From contig NZ_JAQGNX010000146.1 in the NCBI RefSeq assembly GCF_028293835.1, positions 1 through 50,618 of the forward strand: a stretch of 50,618 nucleotides of DNA, given 5' to 3'. The translations under genes were made by a program, and so were the position numbers. Positions 9,830 to 20,937 of the stretch are shown in pieces (position 1 is the first letter of the stretch; the number at the start of each line of letters is the position of its first letter). Origin of the DNA: Pseudomonas sp. Lineage in GTDB: Bacteria > Pseudomonadota > Gammaproteobacteria > Pseudomonadales > Pseudomonadaceae. The notes beneath the pieces are model-generated. The model did not search any database. It was given only the letters and a program-made list of their open reading frames with translations, and was not told where the DNA came from.

Positions 9830-10711
9830 CTAACCCTTGCTGATGATGTGTAGGCCAACACGCACCGATGAAACTGGACTGGCGTCGGCTAGACCTTTGA
9901 CGTCGCATTCGCAGCTATGGCGTTCCAGCGTATCGACGTTGAGCAAAGTCATGGCGCCACCCCAGACACATCCGGTGTCCAGAGCGAAAACGCCAGGTTC
10001 GGTGCAATTGCCCCCAAGCGCCGCCCAGTGACCGAAGATAATTTTCTGGCCCTTGGTCTTGCGCTCTTTATGGCTGAACCACGGCGCATAGCCGGGTAGG
10101 GCGGTACCGACGCCTTCTTTGCTTTTCAAATCAAGTTTGCCGTCGCTGGTACAAAAACGCATGCGGGTAAAATAGTTGGTGATCATTCGCAGGCGCGTTA
10201 CACCTTGCAGATAGGGCTGCCACTTAACCGGTTCGTTGCCATACATTCCGTCGAGAAATGGTTCAAACAGGTTGTCGTCGCCCAGGGCGGTTTCAACTTC
10301 CCTGGCGTGCGCAAGCGCTTTGTTCAATGTCCATTGCGGCGGTATGCCGGCATGAACCATCGCTACCTTGCGCTCCGCATCGTAGTGCATCAGTTTCTGA
10401 TGACGTAACCATTCGAGCAACTGACCGCGGTCAGGCGCTTCGAGAATTTCGCGCAACGTATCGTTCTTTTTCAGTCGCTCGATGTTGTGAGCCGCGGCTA
10501 ACAGGTGCAGGTCATGGTTGCCCAATACACAGACCAGCGAGTCGCGCATGCCGTACAGGAAGCGCAATGTCTCCAGCGACGCGGGGCCGCGGTTGACCAG
10601 ATCGCCTACCAACCAGAGACGATCTTTGCTCGGGTCGAAAGCAACATGCTCGAGCAAACATTGCAGTGGTTCCAGGCAACCTTGCAGGTCGCCGACGGCA
10701 TACACCGCCAT
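9830..10711 (-). CDS. apaH: Bis(5'-nucleosyl)-tetraphosphatase, symmetrical (ApaH)
   Basis: ApaH hydrolyses Ap4A to two ADP and also removes Np4 caps from RNA in E. coli. The 293-residue protein carries the metallophosphatase signature: GDLQG at 7-11, GDLVNRGP at 36-43 and GNHD at 64-67, with FGHWA in the C-terminal half. Its ATG shares one base with the apaG stop (TGATG), so translation is probably coupled. The apaG-apaH order is that of most gammaproteobacteria. Confidence 0.96.
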   Translation of the reverse strand: MAVYAVGDLQGCLEPLQCLLEHVAFDPSKDRLWLVGDLVNRGPASLETLRFLYGMRDSLVCVLGNHDLHLLAAAHNIERLKKNDTLREILEAPDRGQLLEWLRHQKLMHYDAERKVAMVHAGIPPQWTLNKALAHAREVETALGDDNLFEPFLDGMYGNEPVKWQPYLQGVTRLRMITNYFTRMRFCTSDGKLDLKSKEGVGTALPGYAPWFSHKERKTKGQKIIFGHWAALGGNCTEPGVFALDTGCVWGGAMTLLNVDTLERHSCECDVKGLADASPVSSVRVGLHIISKG

Positions 10712-11091
10712 CAGTGAAGGGCGCCTGGCATCGCGAGACGAAAGGGCGCGATCACCGCGTCGAAGCGTTTGCCATCTTCGGCGAGCATTTGATAGCTGCC
10801 CTGCATGTTGCCGACTTTCGTCGTCATCACCGTGCCGCTGCTGTAGGTATGACTGTGTCCGGATTTGATCAGCGGCTGCTGACCGACCACGCCGTCGCCA
10901 CGCACTTCTTCAACATGGCCGTCGCCGTCGGTGATCACCCAGTGCCTGGAAAGCAACTTGGCGGGGAGTTCTCCGCTGTTATGCACAGTAACGGTATACG
11001 CGAAAGCGAAACGATTCTGCTCGGGTTGCGATTGTTCTACGAGAAAGCGTGTAACGACGCTGACGTCGACTTGATAGCGAGGATCGGACAT
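10711..11091 (-). CDS. apaG: ApaG domain protein (Co2+/Mg2+ efflux protein ApaG)
   Basis: The 126-residue single ApaG domain (immunoglobulin-like beta fold) has the family motifs [34 protein letters not shown], the SSGTVMTT segment and MQGSYQM. The precise function is uncertain. It has been linked to cobalt resistance and magnesium efflux in Salmonella, and the domain resembles those that bind phosphorylated ligands. The start at 11091 gives [12 protein letters not shown], the usual N-terminus. The upstream in-frame extension has no family match. It follows rsmA after 160 bases. Confidence 0.94.
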   Translation of the reverse strand: MSDPRYQVDVSVVTRFLVEQSQPEQNRFAFAYTVTVHNSGELPAKLLSRHWVITDGDGHVEEVRGDGVVGQQPLIKSGHSHTYSSGTVMTTKVGNMQGSYQMLAEDGKRFDAVIAPFRLAMPGALH

Positions 11092-11251
11092 GCAATGGGC
11101 CTTAAAAGCAAAAGCGGAAAAAGCCGGACAATACCGGTGCAGCAATAAATAACACTGGGTCAGTCTAGGGCATTTGCGGGATAAAAAAACAACCGTTGCT
11201 AGCTGAGTGCCTGCGTTGGACATTCATTTGCCGCAAAGTGCCCCAAAGAGG

Positions 11252-12058
11252 TTACTCAGCAACAGGCTGATCGCTCAGTTTGTCCGCCAAACGGACAAAG
11301 GCTGCAAGGTCCAGTTGTTCCGGGCGCAGGCTGCCATCGACGCCAGCTGCAATAATCTCGTCATTGCTCAGCAAGGCTTTAAGCGTATTACGCAGGGTTT
11401 TCCGGCGCTGGTTAAACGCTTCACGAACCACGCGCTCAAGGGCGCGGTGATCCTTGGCGGGATGCGGCAAAACCTCGTGGGGCACCAGACGAACAATGGC
11501 TGAGTCCACTTTCGGCGGCGGATTGAACGCACCGGGCCCGACATTGAACAGGTGTTCGACGCGACAATGGTATTGGACCATGATCGACAGGCGACCGTAA
11601 TCACCGCCGCCTGGGCCTGCGGCCATGCGCTGTACCACTTCCTTTTGCAGCATGAAGTGCATGTCGCGAATCAAGCCCGCGTTTCGCAGCAACAGGAAAA
11701 TCAGTGGCGTAGAGATGTTGTACGGCAAGTTGCCCACCACGCGCAGGCTGCTCGGCGCAGCGTCCAGGCTGGTGAAGTCAAACTTCAAGGCGTCGCCTTG
11801 ATGCAGGTGAAAGTTGGGCTTGCTGCCGAACTGGTGGATCAGGATCGGGATCAGGTCCTTGTCCAATTCAACCACGTCCAACTGGGCGTCGCTGCTGAGC
11901 AAACCTTCAGTCAGGGCGCCTTGGCCCGGCCCGATTTCCAGCAGGCGATCTTCCGGGCGCGGGCGAATGGCTCGCAGGATCTTGTCGATCACGCCAGCGT
12001 CGTGGAGGAAATTTTGTCCAAAACGCTTACGCGCCTTGTGTTGGAATAACTCGGTCAT
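11252..12058 (-). CDS. rsmA: 16S rRNA dimethyladenosine transferase RsmA (KsgA)
   Basis: RsmA dimethylates A1518 and A1519 in helix 45 of 16S rRNA, a late checkpoint of 30S assembly. The 268-residue protein has the N-terminal [10 protein letters not shown], the SAM-binding EIGPGQG at 41-47 and the catalytic NLPYNIS at 110-116. Loss of the enzyme gives kasugamycin resistance in other bacteria. Its ATG overlaps the pdxA stop by 4 bases. Confidence 0.97.
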   Translation of the reverse strand: MTELFQHKARKRFGQNFLHDAGVIDKILRAIRPRPEDRLLEIGPGQGALTEGLLSSDAQLDVVELDKDLIPILIHQFGSKPNFHLHQGDALKFDFTSLDAAPSSLRVVGNLPYNISTPLIFLLLRNAGLIRDMHFMLQKEVVQRMAAGPGGGDYGRLSIMVQYHCRVEHLFNVGPGAFNPPPKVDSAIVRLVPHEVLPHPAKDHRALERVVREAFNQRRKTLRNTLKALLSNDEIIAAGVDGSLRPEQLDLAAFVRLADKLSDQPVAE

Positions 12059-13044
12059 GAATGGGTCTCGGCCATCTGATAGGCGGTTTCCAGGGCGACC
12101 TTCAAGCTGCCGGTGTCGATCCTGCCACTGCCAGCCAGATCCAGCGCGGTGCCATGATCTACCGACGTACGGATGATCGGCAGGCCGAGGGTGACGTTGA
12201 CGGCGGCGCCGAAACCTTTGTACTTCAGGACAGGCAAACCCTGGTCGTGGTACATCGCCAGCACTGCATCGCAGTGCTCCAGATATTTGGGGGTAAACAG
12301 AGTGTCGGCAGGCAGCGGGCCGCGTAAATCCAGGCCCTCGCTGCGCAGACGCTCCAAAGTAGGTTCGATGATGTCGATTTCTTCATGGCCCAAATGTCCG
12401 CCTTCTCCAGCGTGGGGATTAAGCCCACAGACCAGAATGCGCGGTTGGGCGATGCCGAATTTGTTGACCAGATCGGCGTGCAAGATCCGCGTGACCCGCT
12501 CAAGGCGCTCAGGCGTTATTGCATCGGCGACGTCGCGCAGGGGCAGGTGGGTGGTCACCAGAGCTACGCGCAAGTCGCCTGTGGCGAGCATCATCACCAC
12601 CTGATCGGTGTGGGTCAGCTCGGCCAGAAATTCGGTGTGACCGGAAAAAGCAATGCCGGAGTCGTTGATTACGCCCTTGTGTACCGGGGCGGTGATCATC
12701 CCGGCAAAGTCGCCGTCGATACAGCCCTGGCCGGCACGGGTCAATGTCTGCAGTACGAACGCCGCATTGGCCGTGTTCAGCTCGCCAGTCACAACCGGTG
12801 CGTTCAGCGTTGTGTCCCACACATACAGACTGCCAGCCGGGGCGGGCAGGTCTGGCCATGCGTCAGGCGTTACGCGCAACAAACTGACAACCACCCCCAG
12901 TTGCACGGCCCGCTCCAGGAGCAGGTCGTGACTGGTAATAGCAATCAGGGGATGCGGCTGAGAATGCGAGGCGAGCAGCAGGCACAGGTCAGGACCTATA
13001 CCGGCCGGCTCGCCGGGTGTCAGAGCGAAGCGCTTTGCTTTCAC
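12055..13044 (-). CDS. pdxA: 4-hydroxythreonine-4-phosphate dehydrogenase PdxA (GTG start)
   Basis: PdxA oxidises 4-phosphohydroxy-L-threonine in the DXP-dependent pyridoxal phosphate pathway. The 329-residue protein has the opening [12 protein letters not shown], the TAPVHKG segment, metal-binding histidines in [13 protein letters not shown] and YHDQGL, and the C-terminal [10 protein letters not shown]. The start is GTG at 13044, which overlaps the surA stop (GTGA). Only a weak ribosome-binding site is visible, so translation is probably coupled to surA. Confidence 0.96.
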   Translation of the reverse strand: MKAKRFALTPGEPAGIGPDLCLLLASHSQPHPLIAITSHDLLLERAVQLGVVVSLLRVTPDAWPDLPAPAGSLYVWDTTLNAPVVTGELNTANAAFVLQTLTRAGQGCIDGDFAGMITAPVHKGVINDSGIAFSGHTEFLAELTHTDQVVMMLATGDLRVALVTTHLPLRDVADAITPERLERVTRILHADLVNKFGIAQPRILVCGLNPHAGEGGHLGHEEIDIIEPTLERLRSEGLDLRGPLPADTLFTPKYLEHCDAVLAMYHDQGLPVLKYKGFGAAVNVTLGLPIIRTSVDHGTALDLAGSGRIDTGSLKVALETAYQMAETHS

Positions 13045-14390
13045 TTTGGCGCCTGGTCAGCCTGATCGGGCTGGTCAGGTTGATCAGCAGCGGGGAGCTT
13101 GATTTCAACATAGGCTTCGTCACGGATCTGACGCAGCCAGGTTTGCAGCTCTTCATCGTACTTGCGGTTACGCAGCGCAGTCTTGGCCTGCTCTTCGCGG
13201 GCCTCGGTGCTGCTGTCGGTGGCGCGACGACCCAGTACTTCCAGGATGTGCCAACCGTACGAAGTCTTGAACGGTTTGGACAATACGCCTACCGGGCTAT
13301 CAGCCATGACCGCGCGGAACTCCGGTACCAGTTGGTTCGGGTCGACCCAGTTCAGGTCGCCACCGTTGAGCGCCGAACCCGGATCTTCGGAGAAGCTTTT
13401 CGCCAGTTCACCAAAGTCTTCGCCATTTTTGATGCGCTCGTACAGGCGTTCGGCCAGGCGATGCGTCTCGTCTTCGCTACGAATTTCGCTTGGTTTGATC
13501 AGGATGTGACGCACATGAACTTCGTCCTTCATCTGCGCCTGGCCCTGACCACCGCGTTTTTCCATCAGCTTCAAGATAATGAAGCCGCCGGGAGTACGGG
13601 TAGGCGGGGTAATGTCGCCGATCGCCATGTTGCTCAGCATGCTGTCGAACGGCGGCGGCAGTTGGGCACCTTTGCGCCAGCCCATGTCGCCGCCGTCCAG
13701 CGCGTTATCGCTTTTGGACTTGGCAACGGCCAACTGACTGAAGTCAGCGCCTTTCTTGAGCGACTGGTAAATATCCTGAGCTTGTTTGTTCGCCGCCTGG
13801 ATTGCGTCTGAAGACGCGCTGTCCGGGGTAGCGATCAGAATGTTGGCCAGGTGATATTCCTCGGACATTTGCATCTTGCCCATGTCGGAGGCCAGGAAGT
13901 TCTTCACTTCTTGCTCGGAAATCTGGATGCGTTCAGCAACCCGACGCTGGCGTACACGGCTGATGATCATTTCCCGGCGGATCTGGTCGCGAGCGTCTTC
14001 ATAAGACAAGCCGTCGTGAGTCAGGGCCGCGCGGAACTGGTCCACCGACATGTTGTTGCGCTGGGCGATAGTACCGACCGCCTGGTTCAGCTCTTCGTCA
14101 GTGATCCGTATACCGGAGCGATCACCGATTTGCAGCTGAAGGTTCTCAACGATCAGACGTTCGAGCACTTGCTGGTCCAGCACATTCGCTGGAGGCACGC
14201 CGCCGCCACGTTTGGCGATGGTTTGCTGAACTTCTTGAACACGTTGGTCCAGTTGGCTTTGCATGATCACGTCGTTGTCGACGATGGCCACAACCTTGTC
14301 GAGGGACTGCACCTCAGCATGCGCTGCGGTGCCCAGAAGTAACGCGCCCAACATCAATGGGCGCAGACAGTTAGAAAGCTTGGTCTTCAC
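13041..14390 (-). CDS. surA: Periplasmic chaperone/peptidyl-prolyl isomerase SurA
   Basis: SurA escorts outer-membrane proteins such as LptD across the periplasm. The chosen start is GTG at 14390 with AAGG upstream. It gives a signal peptide of about 26 residues ending TAAHA before [18 protein letters not shown] longer reading from 14456 would begin with a lysine-rich tail lying in the lptD coding end. The protein (449 residues) has a SurA_N domain followed by two parvulin domains, starting at [10 protein letters not shown] and [11 protein letters not shown]. The C-terminus has an unusual repeat of Asp-Gln-Pro/Ala. It overlaps lptD by 20 bases. Confidence 0.95.
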   Translation of the reverse strand: MKTKLSNCLRPLMLGALLLGTAAHAEVQSLDKVVAIVDNDVIMQSQLDQRVQEVQQTIAKRGGGVPPANVLDQQVLERLIVENLQLQIGDRSGIRITDEELNQAVGTIAQRNNMSVDQFRAALTHDGLSYEDARDQIRREMIISRVRQRRVAERIQISEQEVKNFLASDMGKMQMSEEYHLANILIATPDSASSDAIQAANKQAQDIYQSLKKGADFSQLAVAKSKSDNALDGGDMGWRKGAQLPPPFDSMLSNMAIGDITPPTRTPGGFIILKLMEKRGGQGQAQMKDEVHVRHILIKPSEIRSEDETHRLAERLYERIKNGEDFGELAKSFSEDPGSALNGGDLNWVDPNQLVPEFRAVMADSPVGVLSKPFKTSYGWHILEVLGRRATDSSTEAREEQAKTALRNRKYDEELQTWLRQIRDEAYVEIKLPAADQPDQPDQADQAPK

Positions 14391-17169
14391 GTTCTTGATA
14401 ACCTTGGATGCCTTTAGTGAGGAAGCTTTCAACTTTTTGGCCAACAACGCCGCCAAGTCCCTTCAACACGACTTGTAAGAATATGCCGTGGTCGCCTTTT
14501 TCGTTCTGACTGACGTCTTGGCTGAACTCGTCATAGTCAACGAAGTAGCGGTCAATCAAACGCAGCTTCCAGCAGCAGTTGTCGTATTCGAAACCACCGA
14601 AGGCCTCGAGAGTACGGTTGCGGTTGTAGTCGTACTGCCAGCGGCTGATCACGTTCCACTGAGGAACGACCGGCCAGATGACCGAGAAGTCATGCTGCTG
14701 GATTTTGTAGTAATCCTTGACGTAGCCCGGTTGCCCTGGGGTTCCGAGGTCACCGCCGCCTACTACCCACTTACCAGTGTTCTGGTCGTAGCGAACCTGG
14801 TCGTTGCGATAGCGGAAACCAGCGTTGACGACCTTGTTCGGGTTGTCCTCAGGCTGGTAGTGCATCATCGCGCTGCCAGAACGGGTTTTCTTGCTGTCCG
14901 GATCCCAGTTGAAATCGGAGGTTGCGCGCCAGTCTCTGTTGAAGCGATAAGCGTATTCAAGGGCATAAGGCGAACGGCCGGCTGTAGCGTCTTGGCGAGT
15001 CGCGTAATCAATGCCCGGCAGTTGTACTTTGCGGTCCTTGAAGTACACCGCTTCACCGATGCTGAAGGTCTGGCGTTCAAAGCCATTGTCTTCAATCCAG
15101 CGGTTGGTGATACCCAGCGACAGTTTGTTCTCGTCACCGATACGGTCGGTGCCGACGAAGCGGTTGTCACGGAACAGCGATGCGTAGTTGAACGTTGTTT
15201 CACCCGAGTCGAAGATCGGAATGTCGCTCTGATCCTTGTACGGTACGTTCAGGTAGTACAGGCGCGGTTCCAGTGTCTGGCGGTAGTTCTTGCCAAACCA
15301 TTGGGTGCTGCGGTCGAAATACAAGCCGCTGTCGACGCTGAATACCGGAATGCTGCGGTCTTCAGAACTGTTGAAGGTTCCGTTGAGCGCTCTCGTTGTC
15401 GGGTCTTGAGCTGCGATCTGATCTTTGCCGGTGCTGTCGAGGTCCAGATCATATTTGGTGTAAACGTACTTGAGCTTCGGCGTAACAAAGCCGTAGGTCC
15501 ACGTCAGCGGCAGGCTCATGGACGGTGCCAGATTCAGACGGTCGCCTTCTGCGCGAGCAAGACCCTGAACGTTGTTGTCGAGCCGCGGAGTGACATTCCC
15601 GTCTTTGTCGGCATAGTCGCCGTTTTGCAGGTCTCGCTGGAATCGGACAGCTTCAGTTTCGTAGGCGAAACTTAAACCGCCTGGGTGATACGGCAGCGCA
15701 CCGTTGAAAGTGATCTGCGGCAGACGGTTGTAAGGGGTGATGTCCGAAACAGACGCCAGCTCATAACCCTGCAGGTTCAAGCGAGCGGTATAGTTATCGC
15801 CGCGCCAGTTCACAGAACCCTGCTGGTTGAGGTAGTCACGTTTCTCGACGCCCAGCACGTCACTTTCCAAGTCCTGGAAGTAGTACGGGTCGCTGATGTC
15901 GGTGTAATCGATCTGGGTAGAAAGGCGCGAATCAAGGCCGCTTTTCTCTTGTACGTTGATCATGTAGCGAGTGTCTTTGGCGTCAGTTTGCAGCTTACGA
16001 TCATTGTCCTGGTCGTTGAGGAACGCGCCGCCAATCGTGCCTTCGCTCGACTTGGTCATGTAGCGGAATTCGCCTTCGATCATGGTGCCGCGTTTGGTCA
16101 TGAAGCGCGGGTACAACGTGGCATCGTAGTTCGGTGCCAGGTTGAAGTAATACGGTGTAACCAACATCGCGCCGGATTCGCCGCCGCTGGAAACGGTAGG
16201 AGGCAGGAAACCTGACTGGCGACGGTCATCGATCGGGAAATAGATATACGGGGTGTAGAACACCGGTATGTCTTTAACCCGAAGCGTGGCGTTGGTCGCA
16301 GTACCGAAGCCGGTGGCCGGGTTCAGCGTGATGTTATTACCCTTGATTTCCCAAGAGTTGCTGTTGGGTTCGCACGTGGTGTACGTACCGTCCTTGAGGC
16401 GGATAATCGCGTTCTCGGCACGCTTGGCGTACAGAGCGCTACCGCGCACGTTGGACTTGTGCATCACGTATTCAGCGTTGTCGACCTGGGCTTCACCCGT
16501 GTCGAGCTGAATTTCAGCGTGGTCGCCGACGATCAGGGCACCGTTTTGACGCAGACGGACATCGCCGTTCAGCTCGCCACGGTTTTCTGCCTGATGCAGG
16601 CTGGCCTCCTGGGCTTGCACTTGCATGCTGCCCTGACGCAATACAACGTCGCCGGCCAACGTCGCGACTTGAGCTTCCTGCTCGTAACGAGACGCCTTGG
16701 CACCGACAAACATCGGCGCTTCGTTCATCTTCGTCTTGTCGTTCATGCCAGGACGGATTGGCTCGACATACGCACCCGAGCAATAAGGGCCGGTTTCAGC
16801 CAATTGCGCAGGGGTGAGTTTATCCCGAGGAACCCAGTCGAGGTGGCTGTAGTCAGCACTGCGCGACTTCAGCCCAAAGCCTTTGGCCTGGGTGACGAGC
16901 GTGACAGGGGCTTTCTCGGCCACCGTCGTGCCGCTCTCCGGAGTGCTTTGACCGTTCGTACTGATACCGTCCACGCTATGCACGGGGCGCGGTGGCAGCT
17001 GAACAGTGTTCACTTTCGGCGCGCAATCCCAAGCACCCGCAGCAGAGACTGAGCAGTCATACTGTTCTGCGGCTACCGCGAATTGAGTGGCTAAAGGTTG
17101 CATCGCCAGCAGACTGCCGGTCACGAGCAACGGAAATTTTTTACGAAATGCGTGGGATTTCAATGCCAT
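14371..17169 (-). CDS. lptD: LPS-assembly outer-membrane protein LptD
   Basis: LptD with LptE inserts lipopolysaccharide into the outer leaflet. The 932-residue protein has a signal peptide ending AVAA, then the Pseudomonas-type N-terminal extension ([16 protein letters not shown]). An OstA/LptD jellyroll domain follows ([20 protein letters not shown] and onward), and then a large beta-barrel. Near the C-terminus the NCCWKLRL segment carries the two cysteines used in the conserved disulfides. GGA lies 8 bases before the ATG. It heads the lptD-surA-pdxA-rsmA-apaG-apaH-glpE cluster and is divergent from amgK. Confidence 0.97.
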   Translation of the reverse strand: MALKSHAFRKKFPLLVTGSLLAMQPLATQFAVAAEQYDCSVSAAGAWDCAPKVNTVQLPPRPVHSVDGISTNGQSTPESGTTVAEKAPVTLVTQAKGFGLKSRSADYSHLDWVPRDKLTPAQLAETGPYCSGAYVEPIRPGMNDKTKMNEAPMFVGAKASRYEQEAQVATLAGDVVLRQGSMQVQAQEASLHQAENRGELNGDVRLRQNGALIVGDHAEIQLDTGEAQVDNAEYVMHKSNVRGSALYAKRAENAIIRLKDGTYTTCEPNSNSWEIKGNNITLNPATGFGTATNATLRVKDIPVFYTPYIYFPIDDRRQSGFLPPTVSSGGESGAMLVTPYYFNLAPNYDATLYPRFMTKRGTMIEGEFRYMTKSSEGTIGGAFLNDQDNDRKLQTDAKDTRYMINVQEKSGLDSRLSTQIDYTDISDPYYFQDLESDVLGVEKRDYLNQQGSVNWRGDNYTARLNLQGYELASVSDITPYNRLPQITFNGALPYHPGGLSFAYETEAVRFQRDLQNGDYADKDGNVTPRLDNNVQGLARAEGDRLNLAPSMSLPLTWTYGFVTPKLKYVYTKYDLDLDSTGKDQIAAQDPTTRALNGTFNSSEDRSIPVFSVDSGLYFDRSTQWFGKNYRQTLEPRLYYLNVPYKDQSDIPIFDSGETTFNYASLFRDNRFVGTDRIGDENKLSLGITNRWIEDNGFERQTFSIGEAVYFKDRKVQLPGIDYATRQDATAGRSPYALEYAYRFNRDWRATSDFNWDPDSKKTRSGSAMMHYQPEDNPNKVVNAGFRYRNDQVRYDQNTGKWVVGGGDLGTPGQPGYVKDYYKIQQHDFSVIWPVVPQWNVISRWQYDYNRNRTLEAFGGFEYDNCCWKLRLIDRYFVDYDEFSQDVSQNEKGDHGIFLQVVLKGLGGVVGQKVESFLTKGIQGYQEREDQAF

Positions 17170-17298
17170 CTTATTAATCCGGGCTTCCTGCGCGCCATCT
17201 GCCCGCGGGGGGGCCGCACGCCTCTCGATGGGCTGAAAAAGATGTCGGATAATAAAGCATGACCCGCTTGACGGCTAGCGCCGTCGGAGACCCTTGTA

Positions 17299-19009
<1,711 letters not shown>

Positions 19010-19777
19010 ATGCTGTGGCCAAGTACGTTGATCGGTGCCGGCGCCGGCTTTGCTGTTGCCAGTATCCCGGGCGCGTTGCTCGGGGCATTGCTGGGTCAGG
19101 CGCTGGATCGACGTCTGGGCCTGCACAGCTGGGCGCATTTACGTGAGCGTATGGGCGGGCGGGCGATTCCCCGTGATGACGAGTTACTGTTCATCCTGCT
19201 CGGGCGCTTGGCCAAGACCGACGGCCGGGTCGTCGATGGTCATATCCAGCAAGCGCGGGAAGAAATGCGCCGCATGGACTTGAGTGAGCCGGCTCAGCGT
19301 CGGGCGGTTCTGGCGTTCAATCGCGGTAAAAAAGGCCGCGATCGACTACGCGGTTATCTACGTCGCCTGAAAGCCCAGCCCCATGCTGCCGAAGGTCTGT
19401 TGCGTGCCTGCTGGCGCATGGCCTGGGCCGATGGCAGGGCTACGCGGGAAGAGCGCGAGCTGATTGTACTGTGGGGTAAATGGTTGGGCTGGCCGGCGAT
19501 AAAAGTGCAAGCGTTGTCCAATGACTACGACCCGCAGAAAAAGCCAATTGCGGTCAGTGTTGACCTGTACCAGGATGCATTGCGCTTGTTGGGCGTGGAC
19601 GCCAACGCCGAGACGGCACACATCAAACGCGCGTATCGGCGGTTACTCAGTCGCCACCATCCCGACAAAGTCGCCGGTGCTGGGGCCAACACCCTGCAAG
19701 TGCGAGAAGCGACGGACAAGACGCAGGAACTGCATCAGGCCTACACATTGATTAAAGAGCGGCGGGATTTTCGGTAG
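19010..19777 (+). CDS. djlA: Membrane-anchored TerB/DnaJ co-chaperone (DjlA-like)
   Basis: The 255-residue protein has an N-terminal glycine/alanine-rich hydrophobic segment (about 8-30) that fits the DjlA membrane anchor. A TerB-like helical domain follows (about 55-170, with AKTDGRVVDGHI and AWADGRATREER), then a C-terminal J domain with the HPD motif at 217-219. DjlA-type proteins stimulate DnaK and in E. coli affect colanic acid capsule signalling. Its ATG directly follows the TAA of murU with no gap. The role in Pseudomonas is inferred only from domain content. Confidence 0.9.
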   Translation: MLWPSTLIGAGAGFAVASIPGALLGALLGQALDRRLGLHSWAHLRERMGGRAIPRDDELLFILLGRLAKTDGRVVDGHIQQAREEMRRMDLSEPAQRRAVLAFNRGKKGRDRLRGYLRRLKAQPHAAEGLLRACWRMAWADGRATREERELIVLWGKWLGWPAIKVQALSNDYDPQKKPIAVSVDLYQDALRLLGVDANAETAHIKRAYRRLLSRHHPDKVAGAGANTLQVREATDKTQELHQAYTLIKERRDFR

Positions 19778-19843
19778 GTTCTGACACGAGTGACAACTAT
19801 CTCTCTGTACAGGCTGCTACAGGTTTTCCGTTTTTGCCGGACG

Positions 19844-20821
19844 TTATTTAGGCTCCAACCACCCGCGGACGCGGCGGAACAATTGTTCCTGCTGCGCCGA
19901 GCCGTCGCCTGGCAGTGTGGTCAGCGCCACCTGCGTATAGGTCACATTTTTTGAGCGCTTGCTGGCTTGCAAGCGTTGCAGCGCGGCGTCACGGTTTTGC
20001 GCCAGGTCCTTGTAAATGAAATCAGCGGTTTTTACCTTTAGCGTCGTCGCCAGTTCATTCAGGTTCGGTTTGGCGGTGAGCGGTTCTTGCGCCGAGATCA
20101 TCACCAGCCTCTGAATCAAGGGCGACGGCCGCTCGCTTAGGTAGCGGGCCGCCCAGTAGGACCCGCTGCCATGGCCGAGCAGCACAATGCTATGGGCTTT
20201 TTTCTGCTGCGCAAACGCGACGGCACTGTCGATTCTGGCGAAAATACGTTCGGCTTCAGCCTTGGCCAGCTCATCTGCGGCGGCTGCGCGGGCTACGCTG
20301 GCGGCGGCATCATCTTCAGCAGCGTTGTCTGGTTCGGCACTTTTTGCCGCATCGGCGACCTTGGCGTCCTTGGCTGGCGTAGGGGGAGCGGGAGCGTCCT
20401 CGATACGTGGCAAGCTGCCGCTGTTGGGTGTATCGGGCAGTGTCAGGCTCAAGCTGCCCCAACCCTCATCTGGAAATTTGCGCCGCAACGGCCCAACTGC
20501 TTGGGGCCAATCCGCTGATTCGTCCGCGCCAGGGAGGATAATCACCACCCCTTTGGGCTGATCAATGTTGGCTGGCTTCCACAACGCCAGAAAGCTATCG
20601 TTGCCCGCTAGCAACGGTTGTTGCTCATCTGGCGGCAACTGTCGTTGCAGCGCTGCGGCGTCCTCCTGACTGCGCTCAAGCAACACTTGGCGTTCAACAG
20701 GCGCAGCTTCAGTCGTTGGGTTTTTGCCAGGTGCCGGATCAGCGGCCATCACTGGCAGCGCACACGGTAGAATCAGCGACAGGCATAGAGCGGGAAGCGT
20801 TGCACGATAGGTGTAGGACAT
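19844..20821 (-). CDS. Exported DUF3530 protein, alpha/beta-hydrolase-like
   Basis: The 325-residue protein has a signal peptide (LPALCLSLILPCALPVMA). It then has two stretches typical of alpha/beta hydrolases: VVIILPGADESADWP, and GHGSG, which would hold the nucleophile serine. Between them lies a low-complexity insert very rich in Ala, Asp, Glu and Lys (roughly residues 150-205). This fits the DUF3530 family, whose substrate is unknown. GGAA lies upstream of the ATG at 20821. It is convergent with the djlA-like gene and divergent from the sensor kinase gene. Confidence 0.85.
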   Translation of the reverse strand: MSYTYRATLPALCLSLILPCALPVMAADPAPGKNPTTEAAPVERQVLLERSQEDAAALQRQLPPDEQQPLLAGNDSFLALWKPANIDQPKGVVIILPGADESADWPQAVGPLRRKFPDEGWGSLSLTLPDTPNSGSLPRIEDAPAPPTPAKDAKVADAAKSAEPDNAAEDDAAASVARAAAADELAKAEAERIFARIDSAVAFAQQKKAHSIVLLGHGSGSYWAARYLSERPSPLIQRLVMISAQEPLTAKPNLNELATTLKVKTADFIYKDLAQNRDAALQRLQASKRSKNVTYTQVALTTLPGDGSAQQEQLFRRVRGWLEPK

Positions 20822-20937
20822 CGGATATTCCAAGCCAGAAACATCCCGGCAGCCTAATGGGTTGATCAGCATTTGTCAGGCGCTTGGCATTACCGCAGCA
20901 CGAGCAGCCATCCACGACGCAATGGAATGACACACAT

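Noticed and set aside
14488..15675. 395-codon frame antisense to lptD
   Set aside because: It lies wholly within lptD and its composition (Val/Ala/Arg-rich, no motif) is that of a shadow frame.
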